From NCBI RefSeq assembly GCF_010093535.1, contig NW_022985199.1, positions 402,834-466,833 of the forward strand: a DNA stretch of 64,000 nucleotides, written 5' to 3'. The notes under the pieces are model-generated. The model searched no databases. It was given only the letters and a program-made list of their open reading frames with translations, and was not told the DNA's origin. Positions within the stretch are counted from its first letter, which is position 1, and each line of letters begins with the position of its first letter. The DNA comes from Lindgomyces ingoldianus (taxonomy: Eukaryota > Ascomycota > Dothideomycetes > Pleosporales > Lindgomycetaceae). Of the stretch, positions 1 to 10,187 are shown in pieces. The translations under genes were made by a program, and so were the position numbers.

Positions 1-1135
1 GAACCTCATTGTCTGAGGAACTAGACCTTTGACCCTTATGAAAACCAGCTCGTACGCTCGGTTTATATCTTCCACGGTTGCGTCATATTGCACACCGCCC
101 CAGGTGAGAAAGATCGGCTTTTGGGTGCCGAAGTAAACCGGCAGCTGAACTAGATTGCCATACGGGTCAAGATGAAGCTGGCGAAGCTGGATGGTATCAC
201 CGAGCTCAACGAACGGTGTCTCCTCCCGCAATCCTGGGACAAGGAGCCGGTATAATTGGTGCCCCTCCTGGCTTGCGGTTGGTACTAGCGGTACATTGTA
301 TAGCGTGTAGGTATCATTCTCCTCAAGCTTGGCAGAAAGTTCGACATTGTACACTGGTGACCAGAATTCAGAGTATGATGACACAGAGAGATCTGAGTCT
401 AGGGGGGGATGATTCACGGTTCCTTCAGGAGGAGGGATGGTGGCATTATATCGCTGCGGCACAAAGTGTCTGGCTGCAAAAGTCTCAGTATAGGCAGCAA
501 AATCGACTTGGTGTTTGGTATCGGTGGCGATTACAGTGGCGTGCTCGTTATTGACGGACTTGAACGCATGGGGCACAAAGGGAGTGGCATAAACGTCCAA
601 TTCCCAATGAGGAGAGTTCGGATGCGAAGCCATTCCGCTAGTGGACACCTGGTGTGATTGCTGGAGCACAAGATCAGGCAATATAGATAATGTGGAAGAT
701 TTGCAAACAAATCTTCGACCTGTTTAAAGCTGAAGTCTATAAATTTTAATACCTCGGGGACAGCTTGTGCTACTTGAACAAGCGGGCCTTGGGAGAGCGG
801 ACAGTTGCTGGGTGTCACAAGCAGGTCGATAGGATATTTTGGGATGCCCAGATGGGGAAGTGCCAAAAGTGCCCTACGTGCTGGTCTGCGTAGTAAACAG
901 TTGTACCTTGAGGACCAATGAATGCAGGTACGGTGCAGTTGAACCCTCGATGGTGGTGTCTTACCTTAGGGTCGAATTTGTTGGGATGGATGAAATTTAT
1001 GTCTCTGCGCGAACTACGAATATGTATGCTAAATCTTTCAGCTTCCTCTCTTGCAATATCATCACTTGCATCCAGTGGTGTTCTCCGCTGCGTTGAGCAC
1101 AAGGGGTCCTCGTCCGTTATTCCAGCTTTGCACAT
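1..1135 (-). CDS. N-terminal part of a helicase-like protein, frame possibly broken (partial)
   Basis: The minus strand is open from 660 to the left edge. Translation includes HWELDVYATPF, VNNEHATVIATD, FAAYTETFAARHF and LVPGLREETPFVELGDTIQLRQ. These resemble the beta-barrel 1B region preceding the ATPase core of fungal UPF1/MOV10-type superfamily-1 RNA helicases; the core itself would lie outside the window, so the family call is tentative. An upstream exon (753 up to about 840) reads IPKYPIDLLVTPSNC and joins in frame through an intron at 661-752 (GTATTA...CTCCAG). Further upstream, 815-1135 (GFNCTVPAFIGP, YYADQHVGHF) reads in another frame. The switch near 830-845, around an AAAA run, has no good intron, so it may be a frameshift. 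Without the upstream part, translation could start at the ATG at 633. Confidence 0.4.
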
Positions 1136-2643
1136 GTGGCCAAGGATGAGGAGTTACGAGGTGGCTGACGTGAACCAACCTGACCGCAGTTTCTGCGTCC
1201 GAGGAACTCTGCGTACCTCTGCGAGAACCGGTACTGGCTGCCAGAGGTGTTCGTGTGTTAATGTAATACTCGAGAATCTGTACCGTGGTGTGGTGTGGGA
1301 GGCTGGTTTAACGCAAGATGTGGAGGGTACGGAGCGCGGCCGCGAAAGAAAGCTGGAATTACTGGGTAGGGGGTGGTGGCAGTTAGAGCCTGTAATCCCA
1401 AAACAGTAGAGAGTTGCTCCCTCTCTGGGGTCTCGAGGTCGTGATATGGAGGAGGGAAATTTTGCTTCGCCAGGCAGCAAACAGGGGTCGCCTAGGAGTG
1501 GGTCGGGGGTCCGCAGGGTCTCCGCCTTCCGTCATGGCCACTACCATCACCACAACGGCCTTTCAAGGCGCGACAGTAACAGTAAGATCCTCCTAAGAGC
1601 TGTATGAGCTCGACGATGCAGCTGCAATAGAGCTGACCATCACATCGACGAGCCCTCTACCCCCTTCGTCGACCTACCATTGCCAAGGAACGGTCCGGCG
1701 CTCCCCGCCACACTCCCTCCACCACACGCACTGCACCAGCAACATAAGGGGCAAAGCCAATGGAGCTATCATCCGGGAGTTCCTCTTCGCTTCTGCAGTG
1801 TGCGTTTGGGTTTGGACCTTGCTCTGTCGAATTCGTTCCAGCAGCGCTTAACACTCCTTGTCGACCTTAACTCGCTCCCCCGTCAGCTCCATCACGGTCT
1901 CGAGAGCCCATCACAGTTCAATCGGGCGTCATTCTCCTTCATGTTCTCCTCCGAAGCCTCCATGGTCCTTCCAACACCTAGCTTGCTAGCCCTCGATAAA
2001 GTATCATACCACAAGGACCAGAAGCTTGGCACAAGTGGCACAACTATGGCAAGGGCAACCGAGACATCCAATTGTGTGCTCAGGCTTGGGCGAAACAACC
2101 GTCAACACCATGGCTGTAGTGGTCGGATATGAGGCCCGTGTGAATTCAGGATCGTATGCATAATATGCTTATGAGGGTCCTACTTATTCCTTGCAACGAA
2201 AGATCCAGGGATTTTCAACGAGGAATAACCAGGTACACTCAACACCATTCTCTGGTCTCTCCATCCCCATGAACGTGTTTCCGCCGTGGTCCTCTTGATA
2301 GAAAAGGGCTAGAGCATACTGGAGACTGTCCGATGAAGTCCTAAAGCGCACGAGGACTCACGAAAGATCTTTATTATTAGTTGCTTGTTCTTTCGCATCC
2401 ACGCAGCTACCCTTGCAATTCGATTCGAGTCGAGTTGAATCCTCCGAATGTCGAGAACCGGAATGAGTCCTGGAAGCTTGCGAAAACATTGTCTCCGAAC
2501 GGCTTACTGCAACTAAAATGATTAGCGGGGTATCAATCGGTGGATACTTCTATCTACTAGGATGGTTTGCAGACCCTGGGCTCTCCACAATACTCGATAT
2601 ACTCAATCTCTCAAGAAGGAAACTTGCTAGAACAACTTTCAGG
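1136..2643. other. No supported gene
   Basis: Short overlapping open frames occur on both strands, for example minus 1892-2098 with a hydrophobic stretch VSVALAIVVPLVPSFW followed by a charged tail. None can be extended into a gene or recognised. The stretch may hold decayed coding DNA. Confidence 0.4.
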
Positions 2644-2771
2644 ATGTTCTAGCGCCGACTATTCCAATGGCCGTGGTATGGGGCGACGCCAACTTGGTGA
2701 ACCCAGCAGCCAATCTCCTTCCAAACAGTTGCTACATGTTCAAAGTCCGAAACAAGTCGAATGATTTCCAA
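2644..2771 (+). other. Possible last exon of an unidentified gene
   Basis: A TTTCAG acceptor ending at 2643 is followed by an open frame reading DVLAPTIPMAVVWGDANLVN, then NLLPNSCYMFKVRNKSNDFQ, with a TAA stop at 2769-2771. The residue composition looks coding. I could not find convincing upstream exons, and the family is not recognised. It could equally be a fragment left from a lost gene. Confidence 0.2.
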
Positions 2772-3196
2772 TAATCTCATTGCCCGTCATCCTTCTTGCA
2801 TCTTTCTTAGCTTTGCTCCTTTCTTGAAGCAAGATGCGACATCTTGTTCTCATCGAATGAGGGTGAATCCCATCTTTCTGCCTTGATGCTACTCCCTTCT
2901 CTTTTTATCCTCTCTCGTTCATGTTTTCTGATCCCGGAGGTTCTCCCAATTGACCATCTTTTATTTGTAGGGTCTCGCCCATCGGCTAGGGTTTCAAAAA
3001 GGGCAGCGTATTTGACATGGCCTTCAAGTTATCGACAACCAACAGGATAATGACAACGCAGAGCATTTGGAAGAAAAGACCACAGTACAGAAGCAAGAAA
3101 CTTTAACAAGGAATGAAGACTTAGTATGAAGATAGTTAGGGCTCTGCACCTCGTTATGGAGCTGCCAATGCTGGGGCTCATGCTCAATCTTGCGTA
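2772..3196. other. No supported gene
   Basis: AT- and pyrimidine-rich sequence with no frame that looks coding. It may be 3' flank of the putative exon to its left. Confidence 0.4.
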
Positions 3197-3821
3197 TTAA
3201 GACGTCTTCAAATTCGTTCGCAGGGATCTACCGGATGATTGTTGCGAGAACGTCACCACCAAAGTCCTATGGAAAGTGTACCGGAACCATATCCATGATA
3301 GTGTCTTATCGCCGTAATCAGAAGGTCTCTCGGGAATAGTGTCATTACCGTCGCTGTTAGATACGCCTTTACGTCGCACTATTTGAACTAGAAATAGTTA
3401 TGGTCAGCAAACAGAGTCTCCAATAAAGGATATGGGCAAACCTACATGTCTCCACGGTTTTCGGTGCCTTGCCATCCGCTGCAGCAGTATGCAGGCAGCC
3501 CGATACTTGCGGGAAGTTTTGCTGTCCGTAACTATCTGGGTACGAATTGCGCAGACCTTTGTCAGGGTGGTCCTGCTTCGACGACAAAATGATACCCTAT
3601 AGCATCTTGTCGGTATCCCACTTGCCTCTGGTCACCATCCGCCATCCGCTCCTTGTGTTGTGTTTGATGTCGGGAGATGCTTCTGGGAGGCAAGTTGCTG
3701 ACAGTGACCAATGGCCATTGTCCTGGTTGCCGTCCCCTCGTTTTGCCAGCGCTACAGATTGGCAACCGCCGCCAGCATAGACAAGGGGGTCGAAAGGACC
3801 TGTCGAAATTGCTGTCGACAT
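3197..3821 (-). pseudogene. Unidentified secreted-type protein remnant with one in-frame stop
   Basis: The minus frame 3821-3597 (STAISTGPFDPLVYAGGGCQ, NGHWSLSATCLPEASPDIKH) and the frame 3587-3369 (SSKQDHPDKGLRNSYPDSYG, VSGCLHTAAADGKAPKTVE) are the same frame, separated by a single TAG near 3594. The TAG lies in CTATAGGG, as a C-to-T change of CAG would give; that is the change repeat-induced point mutation makes. A CTTCAG acceptor sits just before 3821, and 3379-3197 may be a further exon. The pattern GGGCQ...LSATC faintly recalls a cyanovirin-N-homology half-repeat, but I do not claim that family. It may instead be a live gene with an intron over the stop. Confidence 0.25.
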
Positions 3822-5170
3822 CCTGAAGGATATGCCAGCACTCTTACAATTGTGTCAACACCGTAGCGCAAGAGACGAGCGCGTTGACGCCCTGATGAAG
3901 CTTTTTAAAGCGCCCCAGTCCCCTAGCTCGCCGGCCCAGCGGTGTATTAAACCTAGAGATGTAGTTTGGTGCCGAGTGGGGGTGCTGAAGGGTGATGCCG
4001 AAGTGTGATGCCGAAGGGGGTGCTGTCGCATGCTGGTTGCCTCCTAGGGAAAGTCTACTTCCGTTGCCTTGTGGCCACAGAAAGACCTAGCCGGACCACT
4101 TCCTCCCCTGCCTCGATAGGACGAACGCCGTCGAAATAGAGTTTCCCTAGGCCATGACGTTTCTCCTTGATGGGGAATGGTACCTTCCACGCGCGTGGTG
4201 TCACCAACCTTAATGCAACATAATTTCGAACAGCGAGCCTTTCAGAACCATTCTACACCACCACCCAGGGTCTGCGCGCGCCTGTGAAACATCAGCGGAG
4301 GGTAAAATCAAGGCGCCGAGGAAGTTCTACCTACTCTGAAGACTATCGTGGTAGTATTGGAGGTGCAGAAGATATGTAGACGGCCAGGGATGAGATGATC
4401 ACGTGCCAGTAGCCCCCATTTCTCCATCCGAACCACCCACGACTTTCGCCTAGTGAGAAATGTGAATGGACAATGTGTTTAACTGTGCTTCTGCAGGTCT
4501 TCCATGGAATCATGTTGCGCCAGAATAGACATAGACGTTCAACGCTTTGAAGGGAATGTTAAACTCGTATCTCATACACAGGCATGACGCCTCCTCACTT
4601 TTCTTTCCATAAAGTCTAACTATGAGTTACTTCAAGTAACCACTCTCAAGTTATCGTTCTGGCATTATTCCTACTCCCTCTCTCAACTTTCTGACTTCGA
4701 TGGGTTCCACTACGTCTCAGTCAGCAGCGGTCTCTCACAAAAGGGTCTCAAAGTTTGTAACAGTATTAAGACTCTTCAAAAACTATAAGATAGCCTTTCC
4801 GAGTATAAGATTAAATTCTTCCGTCACCTACAGCCGTCTTATCCAACCTCTCAGTTTCACCTAGATCATCAACGCAAGTCGCTCATATTGCTTTCATGCA
4901 GCTCCCCCGACAATTTCAACGGACAAACCTAAAGACGGCTTCCGAGTGGACATATTGCTTACTCCAAGGCCTTCTATTTCTAGATGTATTGGTCTCCCCT
5001 CACCTACGGTCGCCTTTCCAAGCCTGCTTGGTTTGAAAGGCGAAATGCTCAGTAGGGTCACGAATCTTGCGGACGCTGATACTCACCAGCAGTAATGAGA
5101 CGGAGCACATCTTTATAGATCTGCATTGCTGTCAAGATCAAGTATGTTTCAATCCCTCCTGTCACTCACC
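3822..5170. other. No supported gene
   Basis: No frame longer than about 60 codons looks coding. The sequence is mixed, with AT-rich patches around 4500-5050. I see no repeat or RNA gene. Confidence 0.4.
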
Positions 5171-5552
5171 TCAGGGAATGCCCGCCAGCTCACCATCAAC
5201 TGTTTGCAGCTTTGCACTTGGCCGCCCTCTCTCCCAACCATGGTCATTTGCCGCTCCGCCGCCTTCACCTTCCGAGCTACCCCGCTGCGTTTGGAAGGCA
5301 ACGCCTGCAGACACACCCACCTTTGACCGCAGTATCTCACGGCCTCTATCCCAGTCGATGCCATGCTCCAACTGCTCACCGCGCTAAATAAGCGTACTGA
5401 CCTTCTCAGAGCGGCGGCCTAGGCGGCAATATACCGCCCAAAATGGCACATCTGCAATGCCTTGCGCCTTCCGTTCAGTTCTATCTGCGCTCTGGGCGCG
5501 GGTTGGAGGGCCGAACCCTGAGGCCCACACCGCAAGTTCAGCGCCGAGAGCC
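5171..5552 (-). other. Possible small minus-strand gene, unidentified
   Basis: From an ATG at about 5552 the minus strand reads MALGAELAVWASGFGPPTRA up to CRLGRRSEK. A second frame (GIDWDRGREILRSKVGVSAG, DHGWERGRPSAKLQTVDGEL) ends at 5171. A GTCAGT donor and a GAGCAG acceptor could join them, but the implied intron is only about 30 nt, too short for comfort. If real, it would be transcribed divergently from the ORP1-like gene. The family is not recognised. Confidence 0.2.
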
Positions 5553-5817
5553 ATCACGAAGCACTCCAAATTGAAGCCATTATGTCTGTAGACAAGGCTA
5601 TTGTAGGACGAACTCGGTTTTGAACGGGCTGAGGTGACGGCCCATGTGAATAGCAAGCTGTTATTGTGTGGGGTTCTTTGGTATTGTCAAATGCGGCGAA
5701 GTGGGAGATCACATAGGCGCTGAACAGTCAATTACTGCGTTTGTCAGTTGACTTCCCCGCCGCTGCATCGTCGTAGCTTCCCGAATGTCGGCGCCTTTCC
5801 TGTTGCCTTGCCCTTCC

Positions 5818-5824
5818 TATATAA
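5818..5824 (+). promoter_or_regulatory. TATA box of the ORP1-like gene
   Basis: TATATAA lies 165 bases upstream of the ATG at 5989 and is followed by a pyrimidine-rich leader (TTCCTACCTTCTTCC) just before the start, typical of fungal 5' UTRs. Its position inside the longer open frame argues against the upstream in-frame ATG at 5785 as the start. Confidence 0.5.
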
Positions 5825-5988
5825 GACCTCCTTCGCCCACCTCGAGTGAGACTTCGTCTATCCCCTTAACGCCTCACCCCAAGCACACCTTGAGCTTCGT
5901 CTTCCAACACAGCTCCTCTTCGGTATCTACCGACACCGTTATATCACTCCACATAACCTTCCTACCTTCTTCCTACCTTCTTGTCATC

Positions 5989-6990
5989 ATGTCACCCCAA
6001 ATGGCTGAGTTCAACTGCGCTGTCGCGACGAGCACCGCCCCAGTTGGCCTCGAAGCTGAGCACGGGGAGGATCAACAGACCTCTGTAAGGGCCCGAATGT
6101 CAATTGATAGCCTCCTTTCTTCACCTGATGCTTCGGTCGAGCGTGAGGTTAGTCAGCTAGTCTCTCCTTCTCCCTCTGTTGGTCATGGAGCATCTTGCCC
6201 TGCCGCTAGTGGCATCACTAGCACCCGTCAACTTCCAGCTCTGAATATTTCGCAAGCCGAGATGCAGCTCAGCGACGGCTCCGACCATGATGCCAGCCCG
6301 GCTACGCTCGTTCATCGCGAGTTTAAGTGTATGAATGACGAGTATTCCGAGTGCCGCACTGGCCAGTACACCATCAGCTTGTCCCGCAAGGTGATTTCCA
6401 ACCATTTCGGTCGAAACAAAGCTTGTACTCGCCAAATCACCAACTGGCCATTGTTCTGTCGCAAGCACTACCAGCGGGCCACGTACAAGCCTGACCTGTG
6501 GCAGAAACGCAAGATCTTTCTCATCAACCGCCAACTCGACCTAATCGAGGCGGCCTACCCAGGCACGAAGTACGATATTGCGTTGAAGAAGTCCGAGGAT
6601 CAGCGCTTGAATTTGTTCTCCCGCAACCTTGCCGGCGGAATGAACCTCGAGGTGGCTAAGACCCTCTCTGCACAGAAGGATGATGGCAAAGCTTTCGAGG
6701 CACCAATTACCGTTCTCCACGAGCTGGGTTTCGAACTCGGCCACGGCAAGGTCCTTAGAGAGGTTAAGAATGTTGTCGCTATTATTCTCGACATGCTCCG
6801 GAACGGCGAGACTAAGGAAGTCCCGGCGATTGAGTTCCTCCCCATCTTCACGCGATCTGTCTCTCCCCCCGCCACTCCACCCGTTCCACCAACTACCCCC
6901 ACCAAGCCAAAGTCAGCCGCGAAGAAGCGGCCCGCTTCCTCTTCCCGTGTTTCTGCTAAAGGCGCGATCAAGAAGACCAAGAAACAGTAG
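5989..6990 (+). CDS. ORP1-like protein of unknown function
   Basis: A single-exon gene of 333 aa. The open frame continues upstream to 5785, but a TATA box (5818) and a typical leader lie inside that part, so I take the ATG at 5989 (context TCATCATG). The central region carries the family block HFGRNKACT (residues 139-147) followed by FCRKHYQR (156-163) and a helical stretch on LINRQLDLIEAAYPG. This matches the fungal ORP1-like family, in which a conserved HxFGRNKxCT / CRKHYQR core follows a disordered N-terminus; no activity is established for it. The N-terminal 100 residues are Ser/Pro-rich and disordered. The C-terminus is Pro/Thr-rich and ends in a Lys-rich, probable nuclear-localisation tail (AAKKRPASSSR, IKKTKKQ). 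A nucleic-acid-binding nuclear role is inference. Confidence 0.75.
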   Translation: MSPQMAEFNCAVATSTAPVGLEAEHGEDQQTSVRARMSIDSLLSSPDASVEREVSQLVSPSPSVGHGASCPAASGITSTRQLPALNISQAEMQLSDGSDHDASPATLVHREFKCMNDEYSECRTGQYTISLSRKVISNHFGRNKACTRQITNWPLFCRKHYQRATYKPDLWQKRKIFLINRQLDLIEAAYPGTKYDIALKKSEDQRLNLFSRNLAGGMNLEVAKTLSAQKDDGKAFEAPITVLHELGFELGHGKVLREVKNVVAIILDMLRNGETKEVPAIEFLPIFTRSVSPPATPPVPPTTPTKPKSAAKKRPASSSRVSAKGAIKKTKKQ

Positions 6991-8718
6991 GATCTCCCTA
7001 TTGCTCACCACAACAGCGGCTTTCATTGGCACCGTCTGCTGTCAAAGATACGACTCCTCTCATTGCACCAACTCCAGAGTTTCCTAGCTCTTTCTCTTTA
7101 CCCCTTCACCTTTCTATGTGGCATGTTAGTGGTTACTTACACACCTCCTTCCTGGTCTTAATGTTGCATGTTTTCTACGCCAACATGCTCAGAGATATGC
7201 TGGCGTTTATGGCGATGGGTTTTCGGCCCCTTGGCAGATAACCCAGCTTCTGGAAGCCAGCGTGGCTGGTGGGTTCTCTACTTCACTGTACCTACTATCT
7301 AGACTTTTCATCACTCAGTGGCAAAACGAGGAGTTGAGTCGGCGGTGGGCATCTGGCATCACTGCACCTTCCTTTTTGCTTGATCCCTCTTTACTCTCTT
7401 TTCCCTTTCACAACGATCTCCTCTCATATGGAGCAACGTCGTATTTGTACGTCACGTACAAGACACGTTAAGCATGGAGGATGTCTTCTTTTCGGCGATG
7501 TGTTTCCATTATGATGGCGATATTTTCCCCTCTACTTTCTTCGCATACGGCGACCTTTTCCGTCTCTTATGATGCGGACCCATCTCCGGAGTTGTGTCCT
7601 GGCTTACTTTTCATCAGGGGCTACTGGTTCGGACATGGTCTCACGATACAATGAATCAGCTTCCAAACTGCCGCGCCTTGTCTTGTGACTTGTGATGACA
7701 TCATTGAACTGCCCTTAATATCCACGCTTCACCAAAATGCGTCAAATCTATGATCGAGGTGTTTGTGGTAGCCTATCACAAGCTTGGCTTTTGGTGTTGC
7801 CGCTGTGAAGTCAACGGTCGCCACTGCAAACCGAAAGATTCCAACACGCTAAATCCTTCCCGCGCCATGCATGCAGCCTTACAAACCGACCCCATTTTGA
7901 ACATCCCTCCTCTCAGATGCCTCAGAATCTTTGAATAACTATGTGATGAGCTATCTCCAATGCTAAACCGGCTTCAGGTCAAGTCCTAAGACCATGATTT
8001 AGTGGCGCTGACCTCAGGCAGTCAGACGTTGCAAGGACCTCATCCCTCAAACGACGTGGCGCCTTTCCTTCCCTTCGCTCTCGGGCCATACATATCCCAA
8101 GTAAAACCTCTTCCTATAGCTCTACAAACGACGAGTCCCAAGCCCAAGACTTCACAAACACAACTGATGAGGTACATTTAGTGAATTATCCAGCCCCAAG
8201 GAATATTAGCAGGAGGCTGCTGGCTCTTGGATTGGGCGGCGGTTGTGGCATGGGTTGATGGCGCTGAAGTCCTTCTCGGTCCCAGTTAGGGACTACCAAT
8301 TCCGTTTTGGGAGATCGCCAAATTGAGGTGGGAGAATCTTACGATTCGCTAATACTTTTCAAGATATCAATCACCAAATTTATACCTTCCTTATGGTTGT
8401 CGCATTTACATACTCATCATAACTTCCGTTTCATAGATCGTAGCATTATACCAAAACTCCTGGATGTCAGTTCTCATCCCTGTAAAAGATGTGTTCAGTC
8501 GAAAATCATGCATCTGCAGGCATTTCTCAAGGAGATGACTGCGTCTAATAAACTCAACACAACTGCCACATCCCCTATAGCTGTTATTCCCTCTCACTGT
8601 ATGTCTTTGAATAAACATCATCTATAGCCTAAACAACCACCAAGTCGACATTACCAATCCCCTAAAACAACATTTAATTCCCGAATCCTCGCTAAAATTG
8701 ATAATCTCAACTTCAACC
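6991..8718. other. 3' flank and intergenic DNA, no supported gene
   Basis: The first few hundred bases are probably 3' UTR of the ORP1-like gene. The remainder holds only short open frames without recognisable content and becomes AT-rich from 8300 to 8720. Confidence 0.4.
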
Positions 8719-9167
8719 TCAGCCCACCGCCACCGTCCCACTTTCCCAGGTGGTCCCTGTACAATCTCCTGTCTCTCTTACACTCTTACACTGCCTCATA
8801 CACGTCTCTCCCAACATAACATTATCCGCCAAGGTACTCAGATAATTATGCTTCTGTAGATAATGATTTAGCAGCAAATTCGCCGCATCTGTCGGGATCC
8901 ACCCAAGTAATGCAACACGAGCCGGACTGGTTCCCAACACGGACGTTTTGAAGACAGACAGAGCGAGGGGAATTCAGAAGCGGATCTGGTTTGACGTCAA
9001 TGATTAATGTACCACATATTATTAATGGCGCAATGTTTCGGTCGACATCCCCGTAAGGCTTTCGAGGGGTGCTGCATCTAGCAGCAGCATCGGTGTTTGA
9101 CAGTGAGGAGAGTTTCGTGTCGCCGTATAGAATGATGGTGCCAGCTTCGATTCGTATTCGCCGGGAC
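8719..9167 (-). pseudogene. Small cysteine-rich secreted-type protein, frame-shifted
   Basis: After a possible CATAG acceptor (exon from 9167) one minus frame reads GTIILYGDTKLSSLSNTDAA, then IAPLIICGTLIIDVKPD, SVCLQNVRVGNQSGSCCITW. It closes at a TAA near 8850. A second frame, overlapping it, continues with YLSTLADNVMLGETCMRQCK and SVRETGDCTGTTW and ends at a TGA at 8719. The spacing (SGxCCITW, then a helix, then LxxxVxLxxTCxxQC) is what I would expect of one fungal small secreted protein, so the switch near 8880-8900 looks like a single-base indel. No signal peptide exon was found upstream. An unrecognised intron, or a sequence error, would make it intact. Confidence 0.35.
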
Positions 9168-10187
9168 CTATGAATTCAGGACGTTCTGTGGATAGTTCAC
9201 CAAACCTTTCTTCGCATTCGCCGTCTCATTCAACCACCTCATACGCGCCCTCCCAGCTGAACGTGCTACAAAGGTCTTTGGTAGTGGATGAAAGTATGAT
9301 ATATGGAGGAGAGACCGCTCAAGTTTGGGAAAGGTCCCCTGTGTTACTGATTTAATTCAATAAGCTGTCTCACAGGATCCTCGCAAGAAATTTCTTTCAT
9401 GTGTATGTAGGCATCATTCTCTTCTTATGCACAATCAATACACTTCTTACAGGCGCCAGCGAATGTCACTTTTCAGACTTTCCGTGTCTTAGTCAACAGA
9501 CATATGCGTACGCGACAACATTGCCCGGCTCTGCAAAATTGGCTTATTCGACATTGTGACGTGACTATGGTGAGTGAAATAATTGGAAAGTCGCCTAAGG
9601 AATTACTCGCTATCAGTGTTTAGCTGTGCAACTCGTGGTTGCTAATTGAGCAACATGGATTGCCGAATATGTGGTAAGTATGCCGAAGCGAGGAAAAGCA
9701 TGGACCGGAAATTGCCTCTAGCTTAGTACGTATAAAATGGTGATTGTATCGTGCATCTTAAAGTAATTAGTACACTGTGTTCAAGGTATGGGAATTAAGC
9801 AAAAAAGTCCACCGAACTGATACGATCACAATTTCTCAGCCCATATAAAGGAAATGGCGCACGTTTAAGCGTCCTGACACCGGTAACACGAACCTTGAGA
9901 ATAAGAAGTTTGTGTCGCGGGAAAGCAAAATTGGGTGTTCTTATAATACCTGGAGCAATGCAGGAAAATGTAAGGCGGCAGAGTTGAGGTTATCCCAGGG
10001 CATTGGAGAATTCAAACCACGCTTCCAAAGCACAATCCTAAGGCCATTTGTGGAATGCAATGAAAGGAGGTAAATGAGAATTTGCCTGATATATAATGTG
10101 TTATCCAAAATTACGAATGGATATCTTCAATTGTCGGCCACATCACACTCGCCAGGGTCCAGTTCAGTCGATAACATATCGTGCGCC
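9168..10187. other. No supported gene
   Basis: AT-rich DNA with short open frames only. The right end is the 3' flank of the large minus-strand gene that stops at 10188. Confidence 0.4.

Noticed and set aside
5785..5988. Upstream in-frame ATG of the ORP1-like gene
   Set aside because: A TATA box and pyrimidine-rich leader lie inside this part, and it lacks family similarity.
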